64,000 nucleotides of DNA from Bartonella sp. AU16XJBT (GTDB lineage: Bacteria > Pseudomonadota > Alphaproteobacteria > Rhizobiales > Rhizobiaceae): the NCBI RefSeq assembly GCF_028618665.1, contig NZ_JAQITF010000010.1, forward strand, positions 22,174-86,173, in the 5' to 3' direction. Below the pieces are notes generated by a model that did not search any database, had not been told where the DNA came from, and saw nothing but the letters and a program-made list of their open reading frames with translations. Position 1 is the first letter of the stretch; every line of letters begins with the position of its first letter. The position numbers and the translations under genes were made by a program. Positions 29,570 to 37,938 of the stretch are shown here, piece after piece.

Positions 29570-29762
29570 GCAACACAAATGAACCATTTTTTCTCAGTAA
29601 AAGAAAAAAATGCCAAGATAAGGATTGATACACTCAAAAACACCCATGAATTTGAGCAGATTCTTTTCCCTTATCCAAGGCTTGAAACCTCAAAAGAATA
29701 TGCGAGGGGGGAATATTTCACGAGAAGAGTTTAAGACTCTCATGGAAAGTCCAACATTATAA
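29570..29762 (+). pseudogene. decayed biaA copy upstream of bepB
   Basis: Translation gives RIDTLKNTHEFEQ and then ETSKEYARG, which aligns without gaps to VDTAISTHAIEG through ILEEYARG of the intact biaA. The inhibitory motif T-H-A-I-E-G has become T-H-E-F-E-Q, which loses the final G/N. A G run after GCGA has six bases against five positions in biaA (GAGGG), shifting the frame. The 3' end (TTAAGACTCTCATGGAAAGT to TTATAAGGAGGTAACAATGCC, in parts) is nearly the same as in biaA, with the same spacing to the next start codon. No ATG was found for it. Confidence 0.82.
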
Positions 29763-29772
29763 GGAGGTAACA

Positions 29773-31401
29773 ATGCCAAAAGCAAAAGCAAAAAATATAT
29801 CTGTAGCTTCTCCCCATAATTATCTCTATCCTGGTACACAAATCCTCAAAAATAAATATGGAGAAACAGACTTTAAACTCTTTCTGGAAAAATGCTCACA
29901 TGATACAGAACAGGCAAAGGTTAATCTGCTTGCAGAAGCTCTACCAGAATATTTTGATTCCTCTTATCTATGTTATATCCATCAACAATTGTTTAAAAAT
30001 ACCTTTGAATGGGCAGGACATCTGCGCCATACTTCTTTCACATTTGCAGATGGTAGCATTGCCGCCATGCCAGAAATGAAAAGAACGGAATGGGGCAATT
30101 CTTTTTCAACCAGTGAAGAAATCCTTGAAAACTTACAAAAATTAGATCAAAAACTTGCCGAAAAAGACAATTTGCAAGGCTTAACGCGCGAAGAATTTGT
30201 CGAGGAAGCAACAAGTCTATTTCATTCTCTTCACAAGATTCACCCATTCATAGATGGCAATGAGCACACAGAACAAATCTTTTTTGAAAATCTCGCCAAA
30301 GCTGCAGGACATCAGCTTGACTTTTCGCTTGTCACACCAAAACGTATGATGGCTGCCTATAGCGAAGCAATGCAATATAGCAATACACAATTAATAAAAG
30401 ATCTTTTTGAAGATATCTCCAATCCCCAAAAAATACGTCTTTTAAAAGAATTTATGGAGCACATAAACAATACGGGACGCAACGTGGATGGTCGCCTTGT
30501 TATGGCAACAAAGGCAGGAGAAACCTATATGGGAACTTATAAAGGTTGTTATTCAGAAGGTTTTGTACTCGATGTGCAAGGGACTTACATCATTGGTAGC
30601 AAAGATGATTTAACACCAGAACGATTAAAAACACTAAAATCTGGTGATACCATTACCTTTACCGCCCCTAAAAGCAAAGAGCTTGAAAACACGCTTATTC
30701 CAAAAGAAACATTAGCGCCTCTCACAAAAAGTGAATGTTCCAAAACAGTTGCGGTAAATAGTTATGTTCTCAAAGCTCAAAAGCAAGTCCGAACATACGC
30801 AAAAACTGTTTATGGCAACGCAAACACATTAAACGAACAGATAGAAGAGATTATTAAAAATCCAGAATTAGGCAGACAGTTTGCTAATCAGATTAAACAG
30901 GCCCCGCACTCTGTTTCTCCTCTTGCAGGTTTTAGTATATGCGGTCTACAAAATCCGGCACGTGTAAACGCTAGAAATCATCTTGATGTGCTCTCTCTTG
31001 CAATTGAAAATTATGTGTATACTGTAGAAGCTGCTTATAATATAATCACTCGAGATCATAAAATTCAACAAGAACGCCTTGGAAAGGCGGTAGAAAAGCC
31101 CAGCCAAAACTTGCAAAATGTTTTTGCTTTATCACCGGAAAAACAAAGAGAAATCTTGTCTCAATCTCCTCAATTATACCGAGAACTCCGCACTTTGATA
31201 AACAGTTTAGAACATCGTCTTTCATCAAATGAGTGTAGTGCGATCACAAACAAAGATTATGAAACGCTTGCACAAAGTATTGGTATATCAGAACAGAAAG
31301 CACAAGAAATTACCGACATTGTTCAAAAAGCAAGAAACGCTCATAGCCAATTCTACACACGCACCCAAAATCGTTCAAATACACTTGCTATGGCCAGCTA
31401 A
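29773..31401 (+). CDS. bepB: BepB, FIC-OB-BID effector with degenerate FIC motif
   Basis: A 542-residue effector, the same length as I recall for B. henselae BepB. The start has the same AAGGAGGTAACAATGCC context as bepA. The FIC fold is clear (NTFEWAGHLRHTSF, flap FADGSIAAMP), but the motif at His157 is HPFIDGNEHTEQ: the glycine and arginine of G-N-G-R and the last arginine are replaced, so AMP transfer is unlikely. An OB region (GETYMGTYKGCYSEGF) and a BID (TVYGNANTLNEQ, LAGFSICGLQNPAR) follow, with tail RSNTLAMAS. It is a close paralogue of BepA throughout, consistent with gene duplication. A binding or scaffolding role is inference. Confidence 0.88.
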   Translation: MPKAKAKNISVASPHNYLYPGTQILKNKYGETDFKLFLEKCSHDTEQAKVNLLAEALPEYFDSSYLCYIHQQLFKNTFEWAGHLRHTSFTFADGSIAAMPEMKRTEWGNSFSTSEEILENLQKLDQKLAEKDNLQGLTREEFVEEATSLFHSLHKIHPFIDGNEHTEQIFFENLAKAAGHQLDFSLVTPKRMMAAYSEAMQYSNTQLIKDLFEDISNPQKIRLLKEFMEHINNTGRNVDGRLVMATKAGETYMGTYKGCYSEGFVLDVQGTYIIGSKDDLTPERLKTLKSGDTITFTAPKSKELENTLIPKETLAPLTKSECSKTVAVNSYVLKAQKQVRTYAKTVYGNANTLNEQIEEIIKNPELGRQFANQIKQAPHSVSPLAGFSICGLQNPARVNARNHLDVLSLAIENYVYTVEAAYNIITRDHKIQQERLGKAVEKPSQNLQNVFALSPEKQREILSQSPQLYRELRTLINSLEHRLSSNECSAITNKDYETLAQSIGISEQKAQEITDIVQKARNAHSQFYTRTQNRSNTLAMAS

Positions 31402-31499
31402 AAAATATGAAACTTTGTTTTTTGATTTAAACAACTATGTGGAAGAGATATTTTAATATTCTTATCATACATGCAAAAAACAGATTACTTAAGCGCCCT

Positions 31500-31830
31500 A
31501 CCACCAATTTTGCACATAGCATATACACCATATCCAGAGCAATTGGACAGGATAATTGTTAATTCCTTTTAAACGTCATGATTACCACTGACGAAAGCTA
31601 CAAAAGCCTATTTTGTTTGTCTTAGATGAAGTAGATCTTCGTGGTTATATGAATATTTTAAAAGAGCACTCATTTTTCCCCACAAAGTTATTCGAGAAAT
31701 GCGTCAAGATGAACAAATTATTCTGATGCAAGTCCCTTTGCGATGTGGTTGCGCCATCTCTTTCAGAAGGAAAGAAATGTTAGCCTCAGCTGCAAAAAAC
31801 TGCTTTACCCCACAAAGAAAAACTACCCCC
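31500..31830 (+). pseudogene. decayed virD4 3' part, copy 1
   Basis: TTTGTCTTAGATGAAGTAGA followed by TATATGAATATTTTA matches the Walker B region of virD4 (28747-28795). Then the sequence jumps to CACAAAGTTATTCGAGAAATG and CGTCAAGATGAACAAATTAT, which match the virD4 3' end (29090-29215), including the last codons before the stop. Weaker similarity extends left to about 31500. A large internal part is deleted and the frame is broken. Confidence 0.88.
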
Positions 31831-32084
31831 CGATGAGATATTGACAAAAAAAGCACAAATTCCTGTTTTTTAAAAGCCGATGAACAAAAAATAACCGCCC
31901 ACATACAAGAAAAACAGGGTCAAAAAATCCGTAATTTTCCTTTTTATATTTTGTGCATCGTTTTATCAGCAGTCTTTAAAAGGTCTTTATAAAAAACGCC
32001 CATAGACCCAACCAATAGCGACACTAATATATCCACTTGGAAAAGGAACCCATTTATACAAAGTTTTTCATATATAATTTATAT
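31831..32084. other. no gene seen
   Basis: Short AT-rich spacer between the virD4 remnant and an integrase fragment. Confidence 0.4.
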
Positions 32085-32540
32085 AACATATTGATTTATA
32101 AATGATAATTTATATTTTTTGTTAAATTAGAGACTAAATAGCATAAGATTCTCTCATCTTAAATCTGTTCCATGTTGTGTTACATCAATCAAAACTCTGT
32201 CGCCTGCATGTCACAAGCGAGGGCCTCATGTAGAGTGAAACTGTACAAGAAAGGCATACCTTTTATGAACCGCCTCTAAGGCCCAAGGTTTTGTCCGAAA
32301 TATTAGGCACTCAAAATATGTGAGGGGACCGGCTTCTTTATGAAGCGTAAAAATGGGAAAGCTCAATAGATTTTATACACTTCATGGGAGGCTTTAACGT
32401 TGTACCATTTATGAGCACCGTCGCCAAATGGATGTGTTAAAAGATGTCTCTTTAAAACAAGCCCGTGAATTAGTAACCCAATGGTGTTTTGTTTTACGTA
32501 AAGGACGTATATCTATTAGAGAACATAATCAACAAAAGAT
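32085..32540 (+). repeat. dispersed integrase-5' fragment, plus orientation (best preserved)
   Basis: After the leader (TTGATTTATAAATGATAATT, AAATCTGTTCC) and decayed start, the frame near 32425-32510 reads DVLKDVSLKQARELVTQW then CFVLRKGRI without a stop. This is the P4-type integrase N-terminal region and the best evidence for what the repeat family is. The frame ends soon after. Confidence 0.75.
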
Positions 32541-32547
32541 TTTTCTT

Positions 32548-32690
32548 TAAGACAAGAGTACTCACCCCCCACACACAACAAACATTGATTTTTCCCAAAA
32601 AACATTCAAGATATACACCAAAATGAATAAATCATTCTTATACAAGGTTTTCCCTCTTTACGATATCATTTTGTGTTCTATTTTAATTAT
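32548..32690 (+). pseudogene. decayed virD4 3' end, copy 2
   Basis: Translation of about 32597-32690 gives IQDIHQNE-stop-IILIQG, aligning to IQEMRQDEQIILMQG near the virD4 C-terminus. DNA similarity extends upstream (TCTTTAAGACAAGAG against TCTTTAGGAAAGAG). It is more decayed than copy 1 and lies between the integrase fragment and the decayed biaA of bepC. Confidence 0.65.
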
Positions 32691-33227
32691 CAAGGGCTGA
32701 AAAAACACCTTTCTCTCTCACCAAAAAAAGCTTTTCCCCTCTTATGGGGCTTAAAGTAACACAAGATAATAAGAGCAACAACACAAAGTAAAAAAACATT
32801 TTGTTATAAACATATAAACAAGATGTCAGCATAAACCAATAAAAAAACATAATGGAGAAAAATTCTTGATGACTGCTTTGATCCATAGACTTCCCACCCT
32901 CAACACTATGTATGAAAAGTCCCAAAGCCTTCCGATAATCAAGAGCGATCCTCTCCGCCATATCCAGTCCCTTCATCAAAGCACTCTTGCAAACAACTTT
33001 ATTAAAGGCAAAACAGCGAAAATTTTAAACAATATTTTTCTTTTTGACCTCTTGCCCCCACCTCAAAGGATGAAGATTTCCCCCAGAGTCGATTTATCAA
33101 AAATCTGTCTTTTGACCCCTTATGGGATTCATATCGCCATCTTAAATATCAGTATTTTACAGCACAACAGGATCATAAACAAAAAGAAACATCAGAGAAG
33201 CTAAAATAAATGAAACAAGGAATAGGC
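32691..33227. other. no gene seen
   Basis: Decayed AT-rich spacer. Open frames here have no ribosome binding site and no recognisable motif. Confidence 0.45.
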
Positions 33228-33345
33228 ATGCAAACAATCGCAACAGAGCTTTGTGCATCCCTCACAACCAAAAGCTTTTCAAAAGCCTTACAAAAGGGTT
33301 GATACAACCATTCATACACGTGAAGGGGAACTTTCAACATACTGC
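33228..33345 (+). pseudogene. decayed biaA copy upstream of bepC
   Basis: From ATG 33228, with AAGGA upstream, the frame reads MQTIATELCASLTT, comparable to MLTKTTENLLSMTA of biaA. After a frameshift another frame reads QKPYKRVDTTIHTREGEL, comparable to LKKRRKAVDTAISTHAIEGI. The antitoxin motif region has lost about two codons, and the 3' half is deleted up to the C-run before bepC. The same position relative to the effector gene supports common origin. Confidence 0.7.
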
Positions 33346-33390
33346 GTTTAAAACGCGCATCCCCCCCCCTAACCTTTAAGGAGAGATGAT

Positions 33391-34989
33391 ATGTTAGAGC
33401 AAAATTATTTATATAAAGGAACCAAAACACTCAAAAATAAATATGGCATCAAAGACCCCAAAAAACTATATGAACGCAGTGCCCATGACGCCGCTAAAGA
33501 AGCTATTAATTTTCGCCATGAACCACCCCCACAAAAATTTGATACTACTTATCTCAAATTAATCCACTGGAGCCTCTTCCACAAAACTTTTGAATGGGCT
33601 GGACAAACCCGCGATACATCCTTTACGTTTGAAGATGGCAGCACTGCTCATATGCCAGCGATGCGTCCAAAAGGTTATGAAGTTCCTTTTGCCATCGGTC
33701 CGCAGATAAAAAAAGAGCTCCAACAACTCGAAAAAACACTAAGCGAAAAGAACAATTTACAAGGCTTATCACGCCAAGAATTTTCTGAAAGTGCCGCTGA
33801 AATTTTTATGAAGCTCGAGCACGCACATCCTTTTCGAAAAGGCAATGGGCGCGTCAATCGAATGTTTATGGAAAAACTTGGACAAGCAGCAGGACATACC
33901 ATTGACTTCTCTTTCATCACAAAAGAACGCATGACAGCCGCTTGTATTGAAGCGATACAACATGGCAATCCCCAACCGATGAAAGATCTTTTTGAAGATA
34001 TCACACATCCGCAAAAATCCCTTGTTTTAAAAGAATTCATCTCCCAGATGAGAGAAGCTGGACTGGATGAAATTAACAATCGTGTTGTTGTTGCAGCAAA
34101 AGAAGGTGTAACCTATGATGGCATCTTTAGAGGCACTTCAGCAGAAGGTTTTGTTATGGAAGTAGAGGGGGCTTTCGTCGTTGGGCACAAAGATGATCTC
34201 TCCCCAGAACACATCAAAACATTACGCAACGGCGACCGCCTCTGCTTTGAAAAATCCAATGTTCAAAATGTAAAAGAAACACTGATCCCAAAAGAAACAT
34301 TAGCCCCTCTCACCCATGAAGAGTTATTCATGAAGATTTCAAATGATGCTTATGTTGAAGAAAGCCGCAAAGAAATCGAACATTTATCAAAACGTGTTTA
34401 TGGTAAAAACCACGCCTTAAAGACAAAATTAGATATCATAACGGCAGCTCCAAACTTAGGAGATCAATTTGCCGATGAAATTTTACAAGACCCTCAATCA
34501 ATTTCTAAACTTGCAGGGAGAAAAATTCTTGGCATGAAAAGTTCTAATCGCAGACAAGCCGAACAGGCTGTTCCACAACTCAGCCAAGCCCTTAAAAATT
34601 ATGGTACAATAACCCAACAAACAAAAGATGAAATTCTGAAGCATCATCAAAGAGAACAAAACCGCATGAGCCATGCTGTTGAAAAACCTGGAAAAAATTT
34701 ACAAAACCTTTTTGCCTTATCAGAAGAACAACAAAGGGAAGCTTTATTGCATTCTCCAGCACTACGACAAGAACTCCATCACTTTTCACGCCAACTACAC
34801 AATCGTCTCTCCTCAGAAGATCGTAAAGCCATAGACGAAAAAGATCATACAAGACTATCGTGCCTTCTTGGTACATCAGAAAGCAAAGCAAAAGAAATTG
34901 CACAGACTATGAAAAACACCAAAGAAGCACAATATCAAGCCCGCAGCTTAAAAGTTAGTCGCTCCTCATCGCTGGCTCTTACCGGCTAA
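33391..34989 (+). CDS. bepC: BepC, FIC-OB-BID effector with K-type FIC motif
   Basis: A 532-residue effector, the same length as B. henselae BepC. The FIC motif at His146 reads HPFRKGNGRVNR: lysine replaces the acidic residue of the canonical motif, the known BepC variant that lacks detectable AMP transfer. The flap is FEDGSTAHMP. An OB region (GVTYDGIFRGTSAEGF) and BID (KRVYGKNHALKTK, LAGRKILGMKSSNRRQAEQA) follow, with tail RSSSLALTG. BepC of B. henselae brings the Rho exchange factor GEF-H1 to the plasma membrane and causes stress-fibre formation. AAGGAGAG lies 7 bases before the ATG, preceded by a C9 run at 33361-33369. A decayed biaA lies upstream. Confidence 0.93.
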   Translation: MLEQNYLYKGTKTLKNKYGIKDPKKLYERSAHDAAKEAINFRHEPPPQKFDTTYLKLIHWSLFHKTFEWAGQTRDTSFTFEDGSTAHMPAMRPKGYEVPFAIGPQIKKELQQLEKTLSEKNNLQGLSRQEFSESAAEIFMKLEHAHPFRKGNGRVNRMFMEKLGQAAGHTIDFSFITKERMTAACIEAIQHGNPQPMKDLFEDITHPQKSLVLKEFISQMREAGLDEINNRVVVAAKEGVTYDGIFRGTSAEGFVMEVEGAFVVGHKDDLSPEHIKTLRNGDRLCFEKSNVQNVKETLIPKETLAPLTHEELFMKISNDAYVEESRKEIEHLSKRVYGKNHALKTKLDIITAAPNLGDQFADEILQDPQSISKLAGRKILGMKSSNRRQAEQAVPQLSQALKNYGTITQQTKDEILKHHQREQNRMSHAVEKPGKNLQNLFALSEEQQREALLHSPALRQELHHFSRQLHNRLSSEDRKAIDEKDHTRLSCLLGTSESKAKEIAQTMKNTKEAQYQARSLKVSRSSSLALTG

Positions 34990-35296
34990 AACGCGCCAAT
35001 TTTTGCCTTCCAACAGAACTCTTGGCGCCAATTATTCATCACCATTGCACCAACGCAATTGTTTTAGAATGTTACAAAAAATAGTCTTAAAAATGCATCC
35101 TGTAATTTATTATAACTTATTGATAAGATTTCACAAAAAAACTTTATAAAAGACATAAATGTCCATTACAAGCCAACATGAATAGCGCGAAATCTTTGGA
35201 TGCCATTCAATTTGATATCTTCTTTTGTCTTAAAAGGTATCAAAAAAGTGGGGAATGCACCAAAGAGGTTTTCTAAAATATTGAAAGGAAACAGCC
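34990..35296 (+). repeat. inter-effector repeat, copy 1 (leader of the BepD-like gene)
   Basis: This spacer, and those at 36458-36737 and 37647-37938, share most of their sequence: a hairpin at the left (here imperfect, TTGGCGCCAAT at about 35022), GTAATTTATTATAACTTATTG, TTGATAAGATTTCA, ACTTTATAAAAGACA, TAGCGCGAAATCTTTGG, GTGGGGAATGCACCAAAGAG and TTGAAAGGAAACAGCC just before the ATG. TTGATA and TATAAA boxes 19 bases apart are possible promoter elements. The repeat probably brings its own terminator, promoter and ribosome binding site to each gene. Confidence 0.75.
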
Positions 35297-36397
35297 ATGA
35301 AAAAAAGTCACCCACACCCAGAAACCCAAAGCCAAGAGCCCCTCTACGCACGAGTTAATAAACAAAACAGAAGAGAAGGCCCGCGCATACCAAGTCCAGA
35401 AGAAATACAACAAGCAAATGCTAGCGCATCTAACACAAGACAGTTTCCCAGTGACTATGACACGCCTCCTCAACGGCCACTAGAAACTGTCTATGCACCA
35501 CAGACAACCGAAACGATCTATGCCCCCCAAAAACCACTAGGGAATCCCTATGACAGGCTTGGTGGGAATCCGAGCAATGGGCGACGTGCTGAAAAACTCG
35601 CAGATCCCTATGCAATCGTTGATCTGGCAACGGGTGAGACTGAATTCGAACAACGAATAAACCCCCTCTACGACTCACCTAGCGGGAGCACTCAGGATCT
35701 GCGATATCCCCAAAGGCCAGAGGAACATCTCTATGCAGAAATTAATCACGGAGCAAATGGGGGGCTTTCTCCCCAAAAACCAATAGAATCTGTCTATGCA
35801 ACTGTTGGCATGGGTGCTGAAGGCGGACAAGAATCCCAACAACGGGAAAATCCCCTCTACGAAGGCGTTGGCAGAGGAACAACTCCTCCTCCTAGAACCC
35901 CGAAAGATGAGATTACGACAAAGCTTTTAAAAAACGTAGACTTTCAATATGGTGTAAGAGAAACCCAAGAATGGTGCAAAGTTGTTTATGGTAACGAGCA
36001 TGCCTTGAATGGACCACTTGCTAAAATTCTTGAAAATCCTCAGGATACAGAAAAAATCTTATGGGACCTTGCAGAAAATCCTGAAAGCCCTGGGAAACTT
36101 GCAGGCAGGCAACTCCTTGGCGTAAAAAGCCCCGATCGCAAAGAGGCCGAAGATGGCTTTCGTCACCTTTACTCAGCTCTTGAAAAGCATATACATACAA
36201 CACAAAAGCTCCACAAAGAATTTACACGTGAGCAAGAAAGAGGTCTAAAACAAGAAAGTCCGGAAAGAGATACAGAACACAAACATCACCATCATCACCG
36301 TCATCATCACGCAAGAGGACAAGAACAAAATAGTCCAGAGCACAGCCCTCACCAACGCAGACAAGAGGGCAACAGAGGAATGGCTTTTGCCATGTAA
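35297..36397 (+). CDS. bepD: BepD-like effector with tyrosine motifs, one BID and His-rich tail
   Basis: A 366-residue effector without a FIC domain. Residues 1-200 are disordered and carry nine Tyr motifs, including EPLYARV, ETVYAPQ, ETIYAPQ, EHLYAEI, ESVYATV and NPLYEGV. These fit the EPLYA-type sites phosphorylated by host kinases in B. henselae BepD and bound by SH2 proteins. One BID spans about 215-310 (KVVYGNEHALNGP, LAGRQLLGVKSPDRKEAE). The tail has a natural His-rich tract (HKHHHHHRHHH, about residue 328) and ends GMAFAM. In B. henselae BepD binds c-Abl and STAT3 and drives IL-10 release. It is shorter than the B. henselae protein as I recall it, so orthology is probable, not certain. 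Confidence 0.8.
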   Translation: MKKSHPHPETQSQEPLYARVNKQNRREGPRIPSPEEIQQANASASNTRQFPSDYDTPPQRPLETVYAPQTTETIYAPQKPLGNPYDRLGGNPSNGRRAEKLADPYAIVDLATGETEFEQRINPLYDSPSGSTQDLRYPQRPEEHLYAEINHGANGGLSPQKPIESVYATVGMGAEGGQESQQRENPLYEGVGRGTTPPPRTPKDEITTKLLKNVDFQYGVRETQEWCKVVYGNEHALNGPLAKILENPQDTEKILWDLAENPESPGKLAGRQLLGVKSPDRKEAEDGFRHLYSALEKHIHTTQKLHKEFTREQERGLKQESPERDTEHKHHHHHRHHHARGQEQNSPEHSPHQRRQEGNRGMAFAM

Positions 36398-36457
36398 GGG
36401 GGCATAAACATAAAAACAGATAGTTTTTGTTTTTATGTAATCTCTTTTTCATGGAAT

Positions 36458-36737
36458 TTCTTGGCGTAAATCGTTTCATTGCCGTTGCGCCAAGAATTGT
36501 TTTAAAATCTTACAAAAAATAGTCCTAAAAATGGATCGTGTAATTTATTATAACTTGTTGATAAGATTTCATAAAAAAACTGTATAAAAGACACAAATGT
36601 CCGTTACACTGTCTCTGAATAGCGCGAAATCTTTGGAGGCCATTCAGTGTGATATCTTCTTTTGCCTTAGAAGTTATCAAAACTAAAAGTGGGGAATGCA
36701 CCAAAGAGGTTTTCTAAAATATTGAAAGGAAACAGCC
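36458..36737 (+). repeat. inter-effector repeat, copy 2
   Basis: It is closely similar to the spacer before the BepD-like gene, up to and including TTCTAAAATATTGAAAGGAAACAGCCATG. The possible promoter boxes are TTGATA at 36558-36563 and TATAAA at 36583-36588. The repeat continues into the first codons of both genes (MKKSHPHP). Confidence 0.8.
36460..36494 (+). terminator. hairpin after the BepD-like gene
   Basis: CTTGGCGTAA (36460-36469) pairs with TTGCGCCAAG (36485-36494) with one G-T pair. It is followed by AATTGTTTT. Equivalent hairpins follow the next three effector genes, so a terminator or RNA 3'-end role is likely. Confidence 0.6.
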
Positions 36738-37583
36738 ATGAAAAAAAGTCACCCACACCCTTCTGAAAATCCAGAAGCCCTCTATGCAACAGTTAATAAA
36801 CCAAACAGAGGAGGCCAGCGCAGACCAAATCCAGAAGAGGAAGTTGTATACGCATCCGTTAGCACAGTTGATCCTCTTTCAAGAGGGAGACGTCCTGATC
36901 AGGGAAGAGAAAATCCTGAAACCGACTATACAGAGGTTGCTCCCCCAAGACGCGAAGCTGAAGTTACATACGCATCCGTTAGCAGCGTTTCTCCTTCAAG
37001 AGGCAGACACCATGCTCAAGGGCAACAAGAATCTGAAACCGACTATACAGAGGTTGCTCCACAACAAAGAGGAAGACCTTCATCTTCCCTCACAGCAGAA
37101 CAAATGAGTGTCATGCTTTTAAAAAATCCACAGGTCCAAGCATATGGAGAAGAGGTCATGCATTGGGGTCAAATTGTTTATGGCAATGACAAGCTTTTCC
37201 AGCAACACTTGCAAGGCATACTTACAGATCCCGGTAAAGGAAAAGAGCTTTCAAATCAACTTGCTGAAGATCCTGAATCTATACATAAGCTTGCTGGCCG
37301 CTCCGCACTTGGCTTAAAAAGTCAAGCACGCAAAGAGGCTGAAGAGGGTTTTAGACCGCTCATTGAGGCCATTGACGGTTATACAAAAGCTGTAGAAAAC
37401 GCAACAGAGAAGTTATCGCGAACCCCTCAAGCGGAACAAAAACGCCATCAAGAAAATCGTCAGCAAACTGAAGGACACCATCGCCATCATCGTCATCACG
37501 AAAGAGGACAAGAACAAAATAGTCCAGAGCACAGTCCACAACGACAAAGACACGGAGAAAAAGGGATGGCTTATGCCATGTAA
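36738..37583 (+). CDS. short BepD-like effector with duplicated tyrosine module and one BID
   Basis: A 281-residue effector and close paralogue of the preceding protein (same start MKKSHPHP and same tail type). The N-terminus has EALYATV, then a module of about 35 residues in two copies: VVYASVSTV to ETDYTEVAPP and VTYASVSSV to ETDYTEVAPQ. Tyrosines in YASV and DYTEV contexts could be host-kinase sites. One BID spans about 125-220 (QIVYGNDKLFQQH, LAGRSALGLKSQARKEAE). The tail is His-rich (HHRHHRHHE) and ends KGMAYAM. No FIC. It seems to come from a duplication of the BepD-like gene with its leader. I give no symbol because I do not know a named equivalent. Confidence 0.82.
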   Translation: MKKSHPHPSENPEALYATVNKPNRGGQRRPNPEEEVVYASVSTVDPLSRGRRPDQGRENPETDYTEVAPPRREAEVTYASVSSVSPSRGRHHAQGQQESETDYTEVAPQQRGRPSSSLTAEQMSVMLLKNPQVQAYGEEVMHWGQIVYGNDKLFQQHLQGILTDPGKGKELSNQLAEDPESIHKLAGRSALGLKSQARKEAEEGFRPLIEAIDGYTKAVENATEKLSRTPQAEQKRHQENRQQTEGHHRHHRHHERGQEQNSPEHSPQRQRHGEKGMAYAM

Positions 37584-37646
37584 GGGGGGCATAAACATAA
37601 AAACAGATCAATTTTTGTTTTTAATATAATCTCTTTTTCAGTGAGT

Positions 37647-37938
37647 TTCTTGGCGCAAATCATTTTATCGTGATTGCGCCAAGAATTGTTTTAGAATGTT
37701 ACAAAAAATAGTCCTAAAACAGTCCTAAAAATGGGTCCTGTAATTTATTATAACTTATTGATAAAGTTTCATAAAAAAACTGTATAAAAGACACAAAGCT
37801 CCATTAGACTGGGTGCAAATAGCGCGGATCTTTGGGCGCGTTCAGTGCGATATCTTCCTTTGTGTAAAAGTTATCAAAACTAAAAGTGGGGAATGCACCA
37901 AAGAGGTTTTCTAAAACAATTTTTGAAAGGAAACATGC
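37647..37938 (+). repeat. inter-effector repeat, copy 3
   Basis: Same elements as copies 1 and 2, with a small local duplication (AGTCCTAAAACAGTCCTAAAA near 37709) and a slightly different right end (AAAACAATTTTTGAAAGGAAA) before the next start codon. Confidence 0.75.
37649..37683 (+). terminator. hairpin after the short BepD-like gene
   Basis: CTTGGCGCAA (37649-37658) and TTGCGCCAAG (37674-37683) form a perfect 10-bp stem, followed by AATTGTTTT. Confidence 0.65.

Noticed and set aside
32866..33204. Plus-strand frame of 112 codons
   Set aside because: No ribosome binding site, no motif, and it lies in decayed DNA between remnants.
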